Below are positions 1-8,238 of a stretch of DNA of 64,000 bases, piece after piece (the first letter of the stretch is position 1; each line of letters opens with the position of its first letter). Source of the DNA: Krasilnikovia cinnamomea (lineage in GTDB: Bacteria; Actinomycetota; Actinomycetes; Mycobacteriales; Micromonosporaceae). The notes beneath the pieces were generated by a model. It did not search any database. It saw only the letters and a list, made by a program, of their open reading frames with translations, and was not told the origin of the DNA. The stretch is from the NCBI RefSeq assembly GCF_004217545.1, contig NZ_SHKY01000001.1, positions 6,076,001-6,140,000 of the forward strand. The letters are read 5' to 3'. Both the position numbers and the translations under genes were made by a program.

Positions 1-6
1 AACACC

Positions 7-981
7 GTGGTCTTCAAGAAGATGCTGGGCGCGTTCGGGGTCGGGGGGCCCACCGTGGACACCGTGCTCACCGACCCGAACACGCACCCCGGCGGCACAC
101 TGGCCGGGCAGGTGAACCTGACCGGCGGCAACCATGACGTCGACATCCAACACGTCACCCTCGGCCTGGTCACCTACATGGAGGTCGAGGGCGGCGACGG
201 CGACCACGGCGCCCGCGCCGAGTTCCACCGCCTCACCGTCACCGGGCCGATGCGCCTGGCACAGGGCCGGCACACCACCGTCCCGTTCACTCTGGCGATG
301 CCGTGGGAAGCCCCGATCACCGCCGTGTACGGCCAGCCGCTGCACGGCATGACCATGGGTGCGCGAACCGAGGTCGCCGTCGCCAGGGCGGTCGACAAGG
401 GCGACCTTGATCCTGTCGTGGTGCACCCGCTGCCGGTCCAGCAGCGCATCCTCGACGCGTTCGCCCAGCTGGGCTTCCGGTTCAAGAACGCCGACCTGGA
501 GTACGGCCAGATCGCCGGCGTGCACCAGACGCTGCCCTTCTACCAGGAGATCGAATACTTCGCCGCCACGCAATACGGACCGGCCCTCAACGAGGTCGAG
601 CTGACCTTCGTCACCAACCCGCACACCGTCGACATCGTCCTCGAGTTCGACAAGCGCGGTGGCATGTTCGACGGCGGCCACGACACGTACGGGCGCCACA
701 CGGTCGCGCACACCGACGCCGACACGATCGACTGGACCCAGCAGGTCGACGCCTGGATCCGCCAGGCCGTCGAACGCCGGCAGCACCTGCCCGGCCAGGG
801 GGCACCCGGCCACGGATACCGGCACCACGGCCACTACGCCACTCACGGCCACGACAGTCACCACGGTCACGGATCCGGCGTGGGAGGCGTCCTGCTCGGC
901 GCCGCCGGAGGGCTGGCCGCCGGATACGCCGCCAGCGAAGTCGTCGACGAGGTCTTCGACGACGAAGACAGCGAGGATTAG
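7..981 (+). CDS. Spo0M-like sporulation-control protein
   Basis: The first ~250 residues match the SpoOM/arrestin-like family (opening MVFKKMLGAFGVGGPTVDTVL, split here as MVFKKMLGAF and GVGGPTVDTV): a beta-sandwich cytoplasmic protein that in Bacillus modulates entry into sporulation. The actinobacterial role is unproven. After the domain there is a His-rich linker (about residues 262-290, many GHGYRHHGH-type repeats) that could bind metal, then a glycine/alanine hydrophobic stretch (VGGVLLGAAGGLAAGYAAS) and an acidic tail ending DDEDSED. The GTG start at base 7 fits the family N-terminus; the upstream region lies outside the window so no ribosome site can be judged. It stands alone, 138 bases from the convergent histidine kinase gene. 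Confidence 0.85.
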   Translation: MVFKKMLGAFGVGGPTVDTVLTDPNTHPGGTLAGQVNLTGGNHDVDIQHVTLGLVTYMEVEGGDGDHGARAEFHRLTVTGPMRLAQGRHTTVPFTLAMPWEAPITAVYGQPLHGMTMGARTEVAVARAVDKGDLDPVVVHPLPVQQRILDAFAQLGFRFKNADLEYGQIAGVHQTLPFYQEIEYFAATQYGPALNEVELTFVTNPHTVDIVLEFDKRGGMFDGGHDTYGRHTVAHTDADTIDWTQQVDAWIRQAVERRQHLPGQGAPGHGYRHHGHYATHGHDSHHGHGSGVGGVLLGAAGGLAAGYAASEVVDEVFDDEDSED

Positions 982-1119
982 CCGACCGGTCGCCGCGGCC
1001 GGATCAGTGGTGAGTCCGGCGATGGTGGGACGGCTCGGCGTGGTGATGGGTGGCGGGGCTGGTGTGCACGGTGACGGCGGCCAGCCGGGGCACGGCGTGG
1101 GTGAGTCGGAGGCGGTTGA

Positions 1120-3231
1120 TCATGGGGGTTCGGGGGCGGGTTGTCGGGGGAGGTGGACGTGGAAGGTGGTTCCGGGGCGGTGGTGGTTGGGGGCGACTGT
1201 GATGTGGCCGTGGTGGCGTTCGGCGATGGTCTGGGCGAGGGACAGGCCGAGGCCGGCGCCGGGGATCGCTTGTTCGAGGGTGATGGCGCCGCGGTGGAAG
1301 CGTTCGAAGACGCGGGGGCGTTCATGGGCGGGTATGCCGACGCCGGAGTCGCTGACCTGGATGTGGGCGTCGGTGTCGGTGGCGGTGACACGGACGTCGA
1401 TGCGCCCGCCGGCCGGGGTGTAGGCGACGGCGTTGTCAAGCAGGATGCGGACCAGTTGGGTGATCCGGGCGGGGTCGGCATGTGCGGGCAGCGTTTCCGG
1501 GAGGTCGGCGGTGAGGGTGAGGTGCTTGGCGGTGGCGGCGGCTTGGGTGTCGCGGACGGCGCCGGCGACCAGCGCGGCGAGGTCGACGTCGACGGGTTGG
1601 ATCTGGGCGTGGCCGGAGTCGAGTGCGGACAGGTCGAGCAGTGCGTCGACCAGGCGGCGGAGCCGGTCGCTGCCCCGCCGCATCGCGTCGATCATGGGCA
1701 GGATGTCGCTGACTCTGGCGTCGGGGTCCTCGGCGACCAGGTCGAGGTAGGTCGCGATGATGGTCAGTGGGCTGCGCAGTTCGTGGCCGACGAGGTTGAG
1801 GTACTCGTCCTTGCTGGTGGCCAGTGCCTGTTGGAGTCGCTCGGCCCGGCGGCGTTCCAGGAACTGGCCTATCTGGGCGGCGACGCCGGTCAGCAGGGCC
1901 AGCAGGTCCTGCTGGGGGTCCTCGGCGACGTCGGTGAACAGGCTGATCACCGCCAGGACTTCGCCGCCGCTGGGGACCGGCACGGCGAGGGCGCTGCATA
2001 GTCGGCCGGCTGCGGCCGTGCGCGTGGCGACCGGGCTGTCGGGGGCGTGCACGTCGGGGATCACGACAGTTTCGCCGCGTTGCCAGGCGGCGCCGGCCAG
2101 TCCCTGATTGCGGTGCAGCCGGTCCGGCACCGGCAGCGCCTCGGTGAAGCCGGGGGCGCGGTGGATGGCCACCGGGCGAAGCTCCTGCTTGCGCGCATCG
2201 ACCTGCCACAATTCCGCGTACGGCCATCCGAGCGCGCTGGCGATCGCGTCCAGCACGGGCGGTCCGGCCTGTTCGAGGCTGGTGGCGTCGGCCAGCACCC
2301 GGGCCACGGTCAGTTCTGCGGCGTGCAGGCGTTCGGCGCGCCGCTGCACGGTGATGTCGTGAAACGCCGACACCGCGCCCAGCAGGTGACCATCATCGGC
2401 CAGGATGGGGTGGGCGTTGACCCGGTACAACCGTCGGCCGTCGCCGGGCACGTCAACGAACTGCTCCACGCCGCGCACGTGCACGCCGGCCATGGCGCGG
2501 ATCAGCGGCACTTCCTCGACGGACAGCGGCCGCCTGTCCAGGCCGGTCACCGGCAGCCGCGGCACCCACTGCTCGGGCGGCTCCTCGCCCGCCTGCACGC
2601 CGAGAGCGGCGCGCAGGGACCGGTTGACCACTACCAGCCGGCCCCGTGCGTCGCAGGCGGCCACCCCGGTGTCCAGGCTGTTCAGCAGCGTGTCGAGGAA
2701 GACGCGTTGCTGTTCGGTGATCTGCCGGCCGCGTTGCTCGTTCACTAGGGTCGTACACGCCTGTGCGCCGATGTCGACCCCGGCAAGATCCGCCGGGTCC
2801 CACTCGCGCGGCTCGTAGTCGGCCACCGCGCACACACCGACCAGCTCGCCGTCGGGAGCGCGTACCGGGAAGCCGGCGTAGGCGCGGATGCCGACCGCGT
2901 GCGCCGGCGCGTCCGCCGGCACCCGGTCGTCGTGCTTCAGGTCGGCGATGATCAGTGGGCAGTCATAACGGAGCACCATGCCCGCCAGGGTCGAGCCCAG
3001 CGGCGCCGGCCTCATCTGCTGGAATCCGGCCGGCAGCCCGGAGCCGCCGATCACCCGCAACTGCCGGCCCTCCGCCAGATGGATCATGGCAGTCGGCACG
3101 CGGGCAGCGCGCGCGATCAACGCCGCCAGTTGGTCCGCGGCAGCGTGCGACAGCGCACCGGACCACATCTCCAGCGCGTCCTGCACCCCCGCGCCACCTC
3201 GCGGCCCGGGCGTTCGCCGCACAGGCTCCAT
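1120..3231 (-). CDS. GAF-PAS-GAF sensor histidine kinase
   Basis: A 703-residue soluble sensor kinase with no membrane segment. Order: N-terminal GAF domain (about 20-165), PAS domain (about 175-300), second GAF (about 305-455), HisKA dimerisation domain with phospho-acceptor His in VGHELRSPL (about 480), and HATPase_c domain with N box (LLDNAVAYTPAGG), G1 (DSGVGI) and G2 (GAGLGLSLA). It should autophosphorylate on His and pass phosphate to a receiver. The divergent gene 260 bases away encodes a single-domain receiver, the obvious candidate partner, followed by an EAL phosphodiesterase, so the module may link cytoplasmic sensing to c-di-GMP. GGCGGAG lies just upstream of the ATG. The ligand is unknown. 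Confidence 0.9.
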   Translation of the reverse strand: MEPVRRTPGPRGGAGVQDALEMWSGALSHAAADQLAALIARAARVPTAMIHLAEGRQLRVIGGSGLPAGFQQMRPAPLGSTLAGMVLRYDCPLIIADLKHDDRVPADAPAHAVGIRAYAGFPVRAPDGELVGVCAVADYEPREWDPADLAGVDIGAQACTTLVNEQRGRQITEQQRVFLDTLLNSLDTGVAACDARGRLVVVNRSLRAALGVQAGEEPPEQWVPRLPVTGLDRRPLSVEEVPLIRAMAGVHVRGVEQFVDVPGDGRRLYRVNAHPILADDGHLLGAVSAFHDITVQRRAERLHAAELTVARVLADATSLEQAGPPVLDAIASALGWPYAELWQVDARKQELRPVAIHRAPGFTEALPVPDRLHRNQGLAGAAWQRGETVVIPDVHAPDSPVATRTAAAGRLCSALAVPVPSGGEVLAVISLFTDVAEDPQQDLLALLTGVAAQIGQFLERRRAERLQQALATSKDEYLNLVGHELRSPLTIIATYLDLVAEDPDARVSDILPMIDAMRRGSDRLRRLVDALLDLSALDSGHAQIQPVDVDLAALVAGAVRDTQAAATAKHLTLTADLPETLPAHADPARITQLVRILLDNAVAYTPAGGRIDVRVTATDTDAHIQVSDSGVGIPAHERPRVFERFHRGAITLEQAIPGAGLGLSLAQTIAERHHGHITVAPNHHRPGTTFHVHLPRQPAPEPP

Positions 3232-3491
3232 CGCTCCGCCATACCCACATCAACCACATCAAAACCACGAACAGGATCCGCCTCGCCGGAACATCCGGAA
3301 CTCGAGCACCACCAGACACGCGCGCATTCATAGGTCCGGCTGGACGCCTGAGGGCGCGGCCTGAACCCGACCGGCGCCCAGCGGTCCCAAGGCGCGCCTA
3401 TCCGCCCTACGGTCGCCGAAAGATCGGACGAATCTCAGAGGCCGAGTTCGGCTGACGATGGGGTTGGGGAAGACAACTGTCGGGAGGCCCA

Positions 3492-3854
3492 ATGCACCTG
3501 TTGGTCGTCGACGATGAGGTCGACATCCGGGATCTGATTGCCCGCTGGCTGCGCGCCGACGGCCACCACGTGATCGTCGCCGACAGCGCCGCCTCCGCGT
3601 TGGCCGCGGTTGACGAGTACGGCATGCCCCAGGCTGCGGTGCTCGACGTCAACATGCCCGACGTCGACGGTATCGAGCTGTTGCAGCTTCTCCGGGACCG
3701 CGACCCCGAGCTGCCCGCGCTGTTCGCGACGGCGGTGTGGGACTCCGGGGTCCTCGAGCGCAGCGGTGTCGCAGCCGGGCGGCATCTGCCCAAGCCGTTC
3801 ACCCGCGCCCAGTTGTGCGCCGCGGTGCACGACCTGACGACGTCGGCGCAGTGA
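3492..3854 (+). CDS. single-domain response regulator (CheY-like receiver)
   Basis: A 120-residue receiver domain with no output domain. The acidic pair D7-D8, phospho-acceptor D52 (VLDVNMPD) and the conserved Lys in LPKPF near residue 102 are all present, so it should be phosphorylated. A strong ribosome site (GGGAGG) precedes the ATG. It is divergent from the GAF-PAS kinase gene and 90 bases ahead of an EAL-domain gene in the same direction, so it probably relays the kinase signal by protein contact, perhaps to the EAL protein. That partnership is inferred from position only. Confidence 0.88.
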   Translation: MHLLVVDDEVDIRDLIARWLRADGHHVIVADSAASALAAVDEYGMPQAAVLDVNMPDVDGIELLQLLRDRDPELPALFATAVWDSGVLERSGVAAGRHLPKPFTRAQLCAAVHDLTTSAQ

Positions 3855-3944
3855 TCGGCGGCATTACACCTCTAGTGGATGCGGACGTGGTCCGGCCGCC
3901 CGGGTTGGAAGCCGCCGGGATCCTGATCTCTCCTTGACCCGCTG

Positions 3945-4703
3945 ATGACCTGCGCGGTCGAACGTGGGGGCATGACGCCGACGTTGTCCGCCGACCCCGC
4001 AGCTCGCTGCACGGTGCGGCACGTGCTGGACGCCCGGGCGGTCCGAATGGCCTTCCAACCGGTGGTCCAGCTTCAGGACGGGTCGGTGCTGGCCTACGAG
4101 GCGCTGGCTCGCTTCGACCGGGAGCACTTCGACAGCCCAGTGCAGGCGTTCGCGGCCGCCGCCGAGGCGGGCATCGGCGTGGAGCTGGAATTGCTCGCCT
4201 TGCAGCAGGCGCTCAACAGCATCGATGACATCCCGCCCGGGGCCTGGCTGACCACGAACCTGTCCGTCGAGGCGCTGCTGAACCGCGTGGTGCGCACGAC
4301 ATTGATCGCGCACGCCGACCGCAACGTCATCGTCGAGATCACCGAACACAGCGAGGTCCGGGACTACTCCGTCCTGCGCGAGGCCACCAGCGAACTCCGC
4401 GCCGCCGGGATCCTGATCGCGGTCGATGACGCCGGCGCTGGCTTCGCGAGCCTCAGCCACATCCTGCATCTACACCCCGACATCATCAAACTCGACATCA
4501 TGTTCACCCGCGGTATCGACGCCGACCCGGTCCGGGCGGCCCTCATCCGGGCGCTGGTCGCGTTCGCCGACGAGGCCGGCGCCATGCTCATCGCCGAGGG
4601 CGTCGAAACCCCCGCGGAATACGACACACTCATCGAGCTCGGGGTACGTCTCGGACAGGGCTACTTCATGGCCCGCCCCGGACCCCTGCCCTTGTGCCGG
4701 TGA
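3945..4703 (+). CDS. stand-alone EAL-domain c-di-GMP phosphodiesterase
   Basis: About 250 residues consisting almost wholly of one EAL domain, which hydrolyses c-di-GMP to pGpG using two metals. Signature elements are intact: YEALARF (EAL), TNLS (metal-binding Asn), EITE, DDAGAGFASL (the variant of DDFGTGYSSL), IKLD (Lys), IAEGVET (Glu) and GQGYFMARP. It is therefore predicted active. The start is uncertain: ATG 3945 gives a leaderless-looking start without a clear ribosome site, and ATG 3972 (MTPTLSA) has a G-run immediately before it; the domain begins after both. Downstream of the receiver gene; it converges on the AtzH-like gene. Confidence 0.88.
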   Translation: MTCAVERGGMTPTLSADPAARCTVRHVLDARAVRMAFQPVVQLQDGSVLAYEALARFDREHFDSPVQAFAAAAEAGIGVELELLALQQALNSIDDIPPGAWLTTNLSVEALLNRVVRTTLIAHADRNVIVEITEHSEVRDYSVLREATSELRAAGILIAVDDAGAGFASLSHILHLHPDIIKLDIMFTRGIDADPVRAALIRALVAFADEAGAMLIAEGVETPAEYDTLIELGVRLGQGYFMARPGPLPLCR

Positions 4704-4737
4704 CGCCTTCCGAGTTTGCCAGCGACCGGCCGTCGTC

Positions 4738-5112
4738 TCAGGCGTGCGCGGGGTTGCTGACGTGGGCGGTGATGATGCGCCAGCCGTGCGGCAGGCGTAC
4801 CCAGGTTTGCGACTGGCGGCCGAGGATGTCGGTGTCCGGGTAGCCGAACAGTGTGGTAACCACGGCGACGTCCGCGCCGTACGTGGTGATGATCGTGTCC
4901 TTGAGGCGGCGGCCGGGTGGCAGCGGCGGTTGCGCGCGCCGCCAGGCCGCCTGTTCGGCGAGGCCGACCTGCCGGTCCGCGATGCCGATGCGTACGGCGT
5001 CCGGGGCGAAGAAGCCGACGATGCGGTCGACCTCGCCCGCGACGAGGGCCTCCTCGTAGGCCTCGAAGACCGCGCCGACCTCGGCCACGATGGCGGGCTG
5101 GTTGACCTGCAT
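4738..5112 (-). CDS. AtzH-like / DUF3225 SnoaL-fold protein
   Basis: A 124-residue protein of the NTF2/SnoaL-like AtzH-HpxZ (DUF3225) group. In Pseudomonas sp. ADP, AtzH decarboxylates and hydrolyses 1,3-dicarboxyurea to allophanate; HpxZ relatives accompany oxalurate amidases. The family core is visible (AYEEALVAGEVDRIVGFF, then the RIGIADRQVGLAE loop and a C-terminal WRIITAHVSNP strand). The start at 5112 is chosen because GGAGG sits seven bases upstream; a longer reading frame begins at 5157 but lacks a site. It is the last gene of the minus-strand ureide operon. The usual AtzE/AtzG amidase partners are absent. Plausibly it clears an unstable carboxylated intermediate, but the exact substrate is inferred. 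Confidence 0.75.
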   Translation of the reverse strand: MQVNQPAIVAEVGAVFEAYEEALVAGEVDRIVGFFAPDAVRIGIADRQVGLAEQAAWRRAQPPLPPGRRLKDTIITTYGADVAVVTTLFGYPDTDILGRQSQTWVRLPHGWRIITAHVSNPAHA

Positions 5113-5173
5113 GGCGCCTCCGATGTGCGGGCCGGTGGTCCGGGTGACCCGGACCACCGGTCTGGGGTGGTGT

Positions 5174-6796
5174 TCAGACGGGAGTGCTGGCGGCCTTCTC
5201 GCGGGGTTCCGGTATGCCGCCCTCGGGTGCTTCGGTGAACTGGTTGCCGCCGGTGTGCAGGCGTTCGAGCGCGAGTTCCTCGGCGTCCGGCTGCCGGGGA
5301 GCGGGCTTGCCCAGGGCGAACAGCACGCACACCACCGCCAGGAACAGATAGCCGAGCGTCACCGGGCCGTCGGCGTTCCATTGCACCTTCTCGGCGTGGA
5401 TGAGCCCGACGAAGGTCAGCACCGCGCCCGCGCCGGAGAAGATCGCCGCCTGCCAGAACCGTTTGTCGATGATGAAGGCGACGATCGCGCCGAGCACCAG
5501 GCCGGCCAGGATCGCTCCTTCGCCCAGGGTCCTGAGGCCGTCGTAGACGACGCCCGCGCCGGCGAGGGCGCTGATGCCGACCTGGGCCGCGCTGGTGCCG
5601 GCCGCCGCCAGGGCGTTGTCGAGCAGGCCGGTGGCCCAGGCCGCGATGTTGGGGATGAGCGCGGCGACCACCGCTGCCGCGTGTGCCCGGGGTGTGGCCT
5701 GGAACGCCTGTGCGCCGATGAGCAGGCCGATGTAGAGCAGGATCGGCACGATGGCCGCGGTGGGGAAGATCGTGCCGAGCAGGCCGAACATCCCGAAGAA
5801 GCACAGCAGCGCGATGACGACGCCGGTCGCCATGGAGTATCCGGTACGGCCACCCGCCGCCTTCCAGCCCGGGTGCCCGACGTACACGGCCGGCGGGAAC
5901 GGGGAGCCGAGCATCGAGCCGATGACCGCGCCCCCGCCGTCGGCGAGGAGCACGCTGCGCAGGTTGTACCGGTCGCCCGCGCTCGCCGCGCTCTCCACGT
6001 TGGTCATCGCCTCGGTGAAGTTGTAGACGCCCAGCGGAATCGCCGTGGCCAGCAACGGGGCCATGTCGCGCAGGCCGTCGACGAGCAGGTCGACCTTCAG
6101 GTGCGGGAAGGCGAATGCGATGTCCTTGGCGGCGGCCTGGACGTCCGGCACCGACATGGCGCCGCCGAGCCAGCCGATCGCGGTGCCGACCAGCAGCGCC
6201 ACGAGGCCGATGGGCAGGTTGAACGGCAGCCGCACGTCGGTGAGCAGGCCGATCAGCAGCAGGCCGAACACGGGCAGGGCGATCCAGGCGGCCTGCCACA
6301 TCCGGCCGGCGGGGTTCATCGAGATGAAGGTGATCGAGATGCCGGCCAGCGTGCCCAGCAGCGCCGCCCGGGGCGCGTACTTGCGGATGTACGGGCCGAC
6401 GAACGCACCGATCAGCACGATCACGCCGATGATGAACGCCCAGGCGATGCCGGCCGTCCACGCCTGGATCGGATCCTTCGTGCGCAGGTAGATGGGCAGC
6501 ATGATGACGAAGATGACGATGAACATGTGCGGGACGCTCGGCCCGTACGGCATGGCCGTGACGTCGGTGCGGTTCTCCCGGCGGGCCAGCCGCCGCGCCA
6601 GGTAGGTGTAGTACATGTTGCCCAGCACCAGCGCGATGCCGAGGGCCGGCAGGATCACCCCGAAGACGTCACCCGCCGGCATCTGCACGACGCCGATGCA
6701 CAGAGCGGTCAGGGTCAGCACGTTGACCAGGACGTTGATGCCGAAGCCGAAGAACGCGTTGGTGTCGCCGCGTACCCAATAAGGAAGTTTCACCAT
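5174..6796 (-). CDS. NCS2-like (xanthine/uracil-type) permease, probable ureide transporter
   Basis: A 540-residue polytopic membrane protein with roughly a dozen hydrophobic segments and a 45-residue hydrophilic, acidic C-terminal tail. The start reads MVKLPYWVRGDTNAFFGFG, and the paired motifs near DVTAMPYGPSVPHMF and TEAMTNVESAASAGDRYN resemble nucleobase-cation symporters of the xanthine/uracil/AzgA kind. AGGAG lies seven bases before the ATG. It sits 21 bases after the second cysteine hydrolase gene and before the AtzH-like gene, so biuret or triuret is a more likely cargo than a nucleobase; this is inferred from the operon, not from transport residues. Confidence 0.8.
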   Translation of the reverse strand: MVKLPYWVRGDTNAFFGFGINVLVNVLTLTALCIGVVQMPAGDVFGVILPALGIALVLGNMYYTYLARRLARRENRTDVTAMPYGPSVPHMFIVIFVIMLPIYLRTKDPIQAWTAGIAWAFIIGVIVLIGAFVGPYIRKYAPRAALLGTLAGISITFISMNPAGRMWQAAWIALPVFGLLLIGLLTDVRLPFNLPIGLVALLVGTAIGWLGGAMSVPDVQAAAKDIAFAFPHLKVDLLVDGLRDMAPLLATAIPLGVYNFTEAMTNVESAASAGDRYNLRSVLLADGGGAVIGSMLGSPFPPAVYVGHPGWKAAGGRTGYSMATGVVIALLCFFGMFGLLGTIFPTAAIVPILLYIGLLIGAQAFQATPRAHAAAVVAALIPNIAAWATGLLDNALAAAGTSAAQVGISALAGAGVVYDGLRTLGEGAILAGLVLGAIVAFIIDKRFWQAAIFSGAGAVLTFVGLIHAEKVQWNADGPVTLGYLFLAVVCVLFALGKPAPRQPDAEELALERLHTGGNQFTEAPEGGIPEPREKAASTPV

Positions 6797-6817
6797 GTGC
6801 TCCTAGAGATGGTGCTT

Positions 6818-7471
6818 CTAGAGATGGACCGACGTGGAGTCCGCGACCCAGCCGAAGATGCCGCCCTGGGCGGCGATCATGTCCAGGCCGACGCGCTGGA
6901 ACTCGGGGAAGTAGGAGCCGACGCAGTCGGCGAGCACGAGGCATTCGTAGCCGCGGTCGTTGGCCTCGCGGACCGTGGTGTGCACGCACACCTCGGTGGT
7001 CACGCCCGCTACGAGCAGGCTGCGGATGCCGAGCTCATCGAGGAGTTGCTGAAGTCCGGTGGCGTAGAACGCGCCCTTGCCGGGCTTGTCGACGACGGCC
7101 TCGCCCGGTGCGGGGCGCAGTTCGTCGATGATGTCGTGGCCGTGTTCGCCGCGGATGAGGATGCGGCCGAACGCGCCGGGGTCGCCGATGCGTTTGCTGG
7201 GCGCGCCGCGTGCGAGTTTGGCGGGCGGGCAGTCGGACAGGTCCGGCAGGTGCCCTTCCCGGGTGTGGATGACCGGCAGGCCGGCGGCGCGCCATCGGGT
7301 CATGAAGGCTGCCAGCGGAGCGATCGTCCGGCGCAGTTGCGTGACGTCGTTGCCGAGGCTCTCGCCGAAGCCGCCCGGTTCGAGGAAGTCCCGCTGCATG
7401 TCGATGACGAGCAGCGCCGCACTGTCCGGCGCGAAGGTGAAGGCCGACGGCTGCGCCTCGACGGTGGGCAT
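6818..7471 (-). CDS. isochorismatase-fold cysteine hydrolase, candidate triuret hydrolase
   Basis: A 217-residue member of the isochorismatase-like amidohydrolase family with the full catalytic triad: D24 (VIDMQRDF), K129 (DKPGKGAFYAT) and C162 (GVTTEVCVHTT). It is clearly paralogous to the BiuH gene that ends one base before it. Triuret hydrolase TrtA is known to be a close BiuH paralogue encoded beside it, and acts on triuret to feed biuret to BiuH; the adjacency makes that the best guess here. It differs from BiuH in the region after the cysteine (VGSYFPEFQ instead of TGATDPANH) and at the N-terminus, so substrate is different. Start at 7471 chosen for its GGAGG site. Alternatives: ureidoacrylate- or carbamoyl-specific hydrolase. 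Confidence 0.75.
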   Translation of the reverse strand: MPTVEAQPSAFTFAPDSAALLVIDMQRDFLEPGGFGESLGNDVTQLRRTIAPLAAFMTRWRAAGLPVIHTREGHLPDLSDCPPAKLARGAPSKRIGDPGAFGRILIRGEHGHDIIDELRPAPGEAVVDKPGKGAFYATGLQQLLDELGIRSLLVAGVTTEVCVHTTVREANDRGYECLVLADCVGSYFPEFQRVGLDMIAAQGGIFGWVADSTSVHL

Positions 7472-7472
7472 C

Positions 7473-8168
7473 TCAGGCCTCCGTGCCGGCGATGACGTCG
7501 TCGCTGGTGGCGACGGCCCCGAAGACGCCACCCTGCATGGTCACCATGTGCAGGGCCGCGGCGTGGTTCGCGGGATCCGTGGCACCGGTGCAGTCCGACA
7601 GGATCAGGCATTCGTAGCCGCGGTCGTTGGCCTCGCGCATCGTCGTGTGGACGCACACGTCGGTGGTGATTCCGGTCAGCAGCAGGTGGGTGATGCCCCG
7701 GGTACGCAGCACGAGGTCCAGGTTCGTGGCGTAGAAGGCGCCCTTGCCGGGCTTGTCCACGATCACCTCACCCGGCGCGGGGGCGACCTCAGGGACGATC
7801 TCCCAGCCGGGTTCCCCGCGCACGAGGATCCGACCGCACGGGCCGGGGCCGCCGATCTCGGCGCCGATCTGGGCCGAGCGCCACCGCTTGTTCGCCGGCA
7901 GATCGGACAGGTCGGGGCTGTGGCCCTCGCGGGTGTGCACGACGAGCATGCCGAGGCGGCGGGCGTGCGCGAGGAGCCTGGCGGTGGCGGGCAGGCCCGC
8001 CCGGGTGAGCGCGATGTCGTAGCCCATCGCGTCGACGTAGCCGCCGGGGCCGCAGAAGTCGGTCTGCCAGTCGATGCAGATCAGGGCGGTGCGCTCGACG
8101 GGCACGGTGCCGTCGTACGGCCAGAGGTAGGGGGTGGCCTTGACCGGGCCGATGGTAACGTCCGTCAT
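7473..8168 (-). CDS. biuH: biuret amidohydrolase
   Basis: 231 residues, isochorismatase-like cysteine hydrolase (EC 3.5.1.84) converting biuret to allophanate and ammonia. Catalytic residues fall at D33 (ICIDWQTDF), K139 (DKPGKGAFYAT) and C172 (GITTDVCVHTT); their spacing (106 and 139) equals that of Rhizobium leguminosarum BiuH (D36, K142, C175), and Q212 matches its substrate-binding Q215. The long segments GGYVDAMGYD and REGHSPDLSDLPANKRWRS also fit that enzyme. The ATG at 8168 is preferred for length, although a GTG at 8207 is in frame. First enzyme gene after the GntR regulator; its product, allophanate, is the substrate of the hydrolase encoded at 14244-15902. Confidence 0.9.
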   Translation of the reverse strand: MTDVTIGPVKATPYLWPYDGTVPVERTALICIDWQTDFCGPGGYVDAMGYDIALTRAGLPATARLLAHARRLGMLVVHTREGHSPDLSDLPANKRWRSAQIGAEIGGPGPCGRILVRGEPGWEIVPEVAPAPGEVIVDKPGKGAFYATNLDLVLRTRGITHLLLTGITTDVCVHTTMREANDRGYECLILSDCTGATDPANHAAALHMVTMQGGVFGAVATSDDVIAGTEA

Positions 8169-8170
8169 TC

Positions 8171-8197
8171 TGTCGATTGTCGACCGTTCTGTTTCGA
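8171..8197. promoter_or_regulatory. candidate regulator-binding repeats upstream of biuH
   Basis: Between the regulator gene and biuH there are three spaced copies of TGT(TT)CGA (8171, 8178 and 8190), the middle one centred on the palindrome GTCGAC. Position just upstream of the biuH ATG fits an operator for the GntR-family protein or an internal promoter region. Pattern only; no binding evidence. Confidence 0.3.
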
Positions 8198-8238
8198 CGG
8201 ACTTCACAGTCTGTGTCGCGGAGATGTCCTGACGTGAT

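Noticed and set aside
5090..7495. 801-codon plus-strand open frame opposite the permease and cysteine hydrolase genes
   Set aside because: Low-complexity Asp/Arg/Gln/His-rich text, antisense shadow of the ureide operon.
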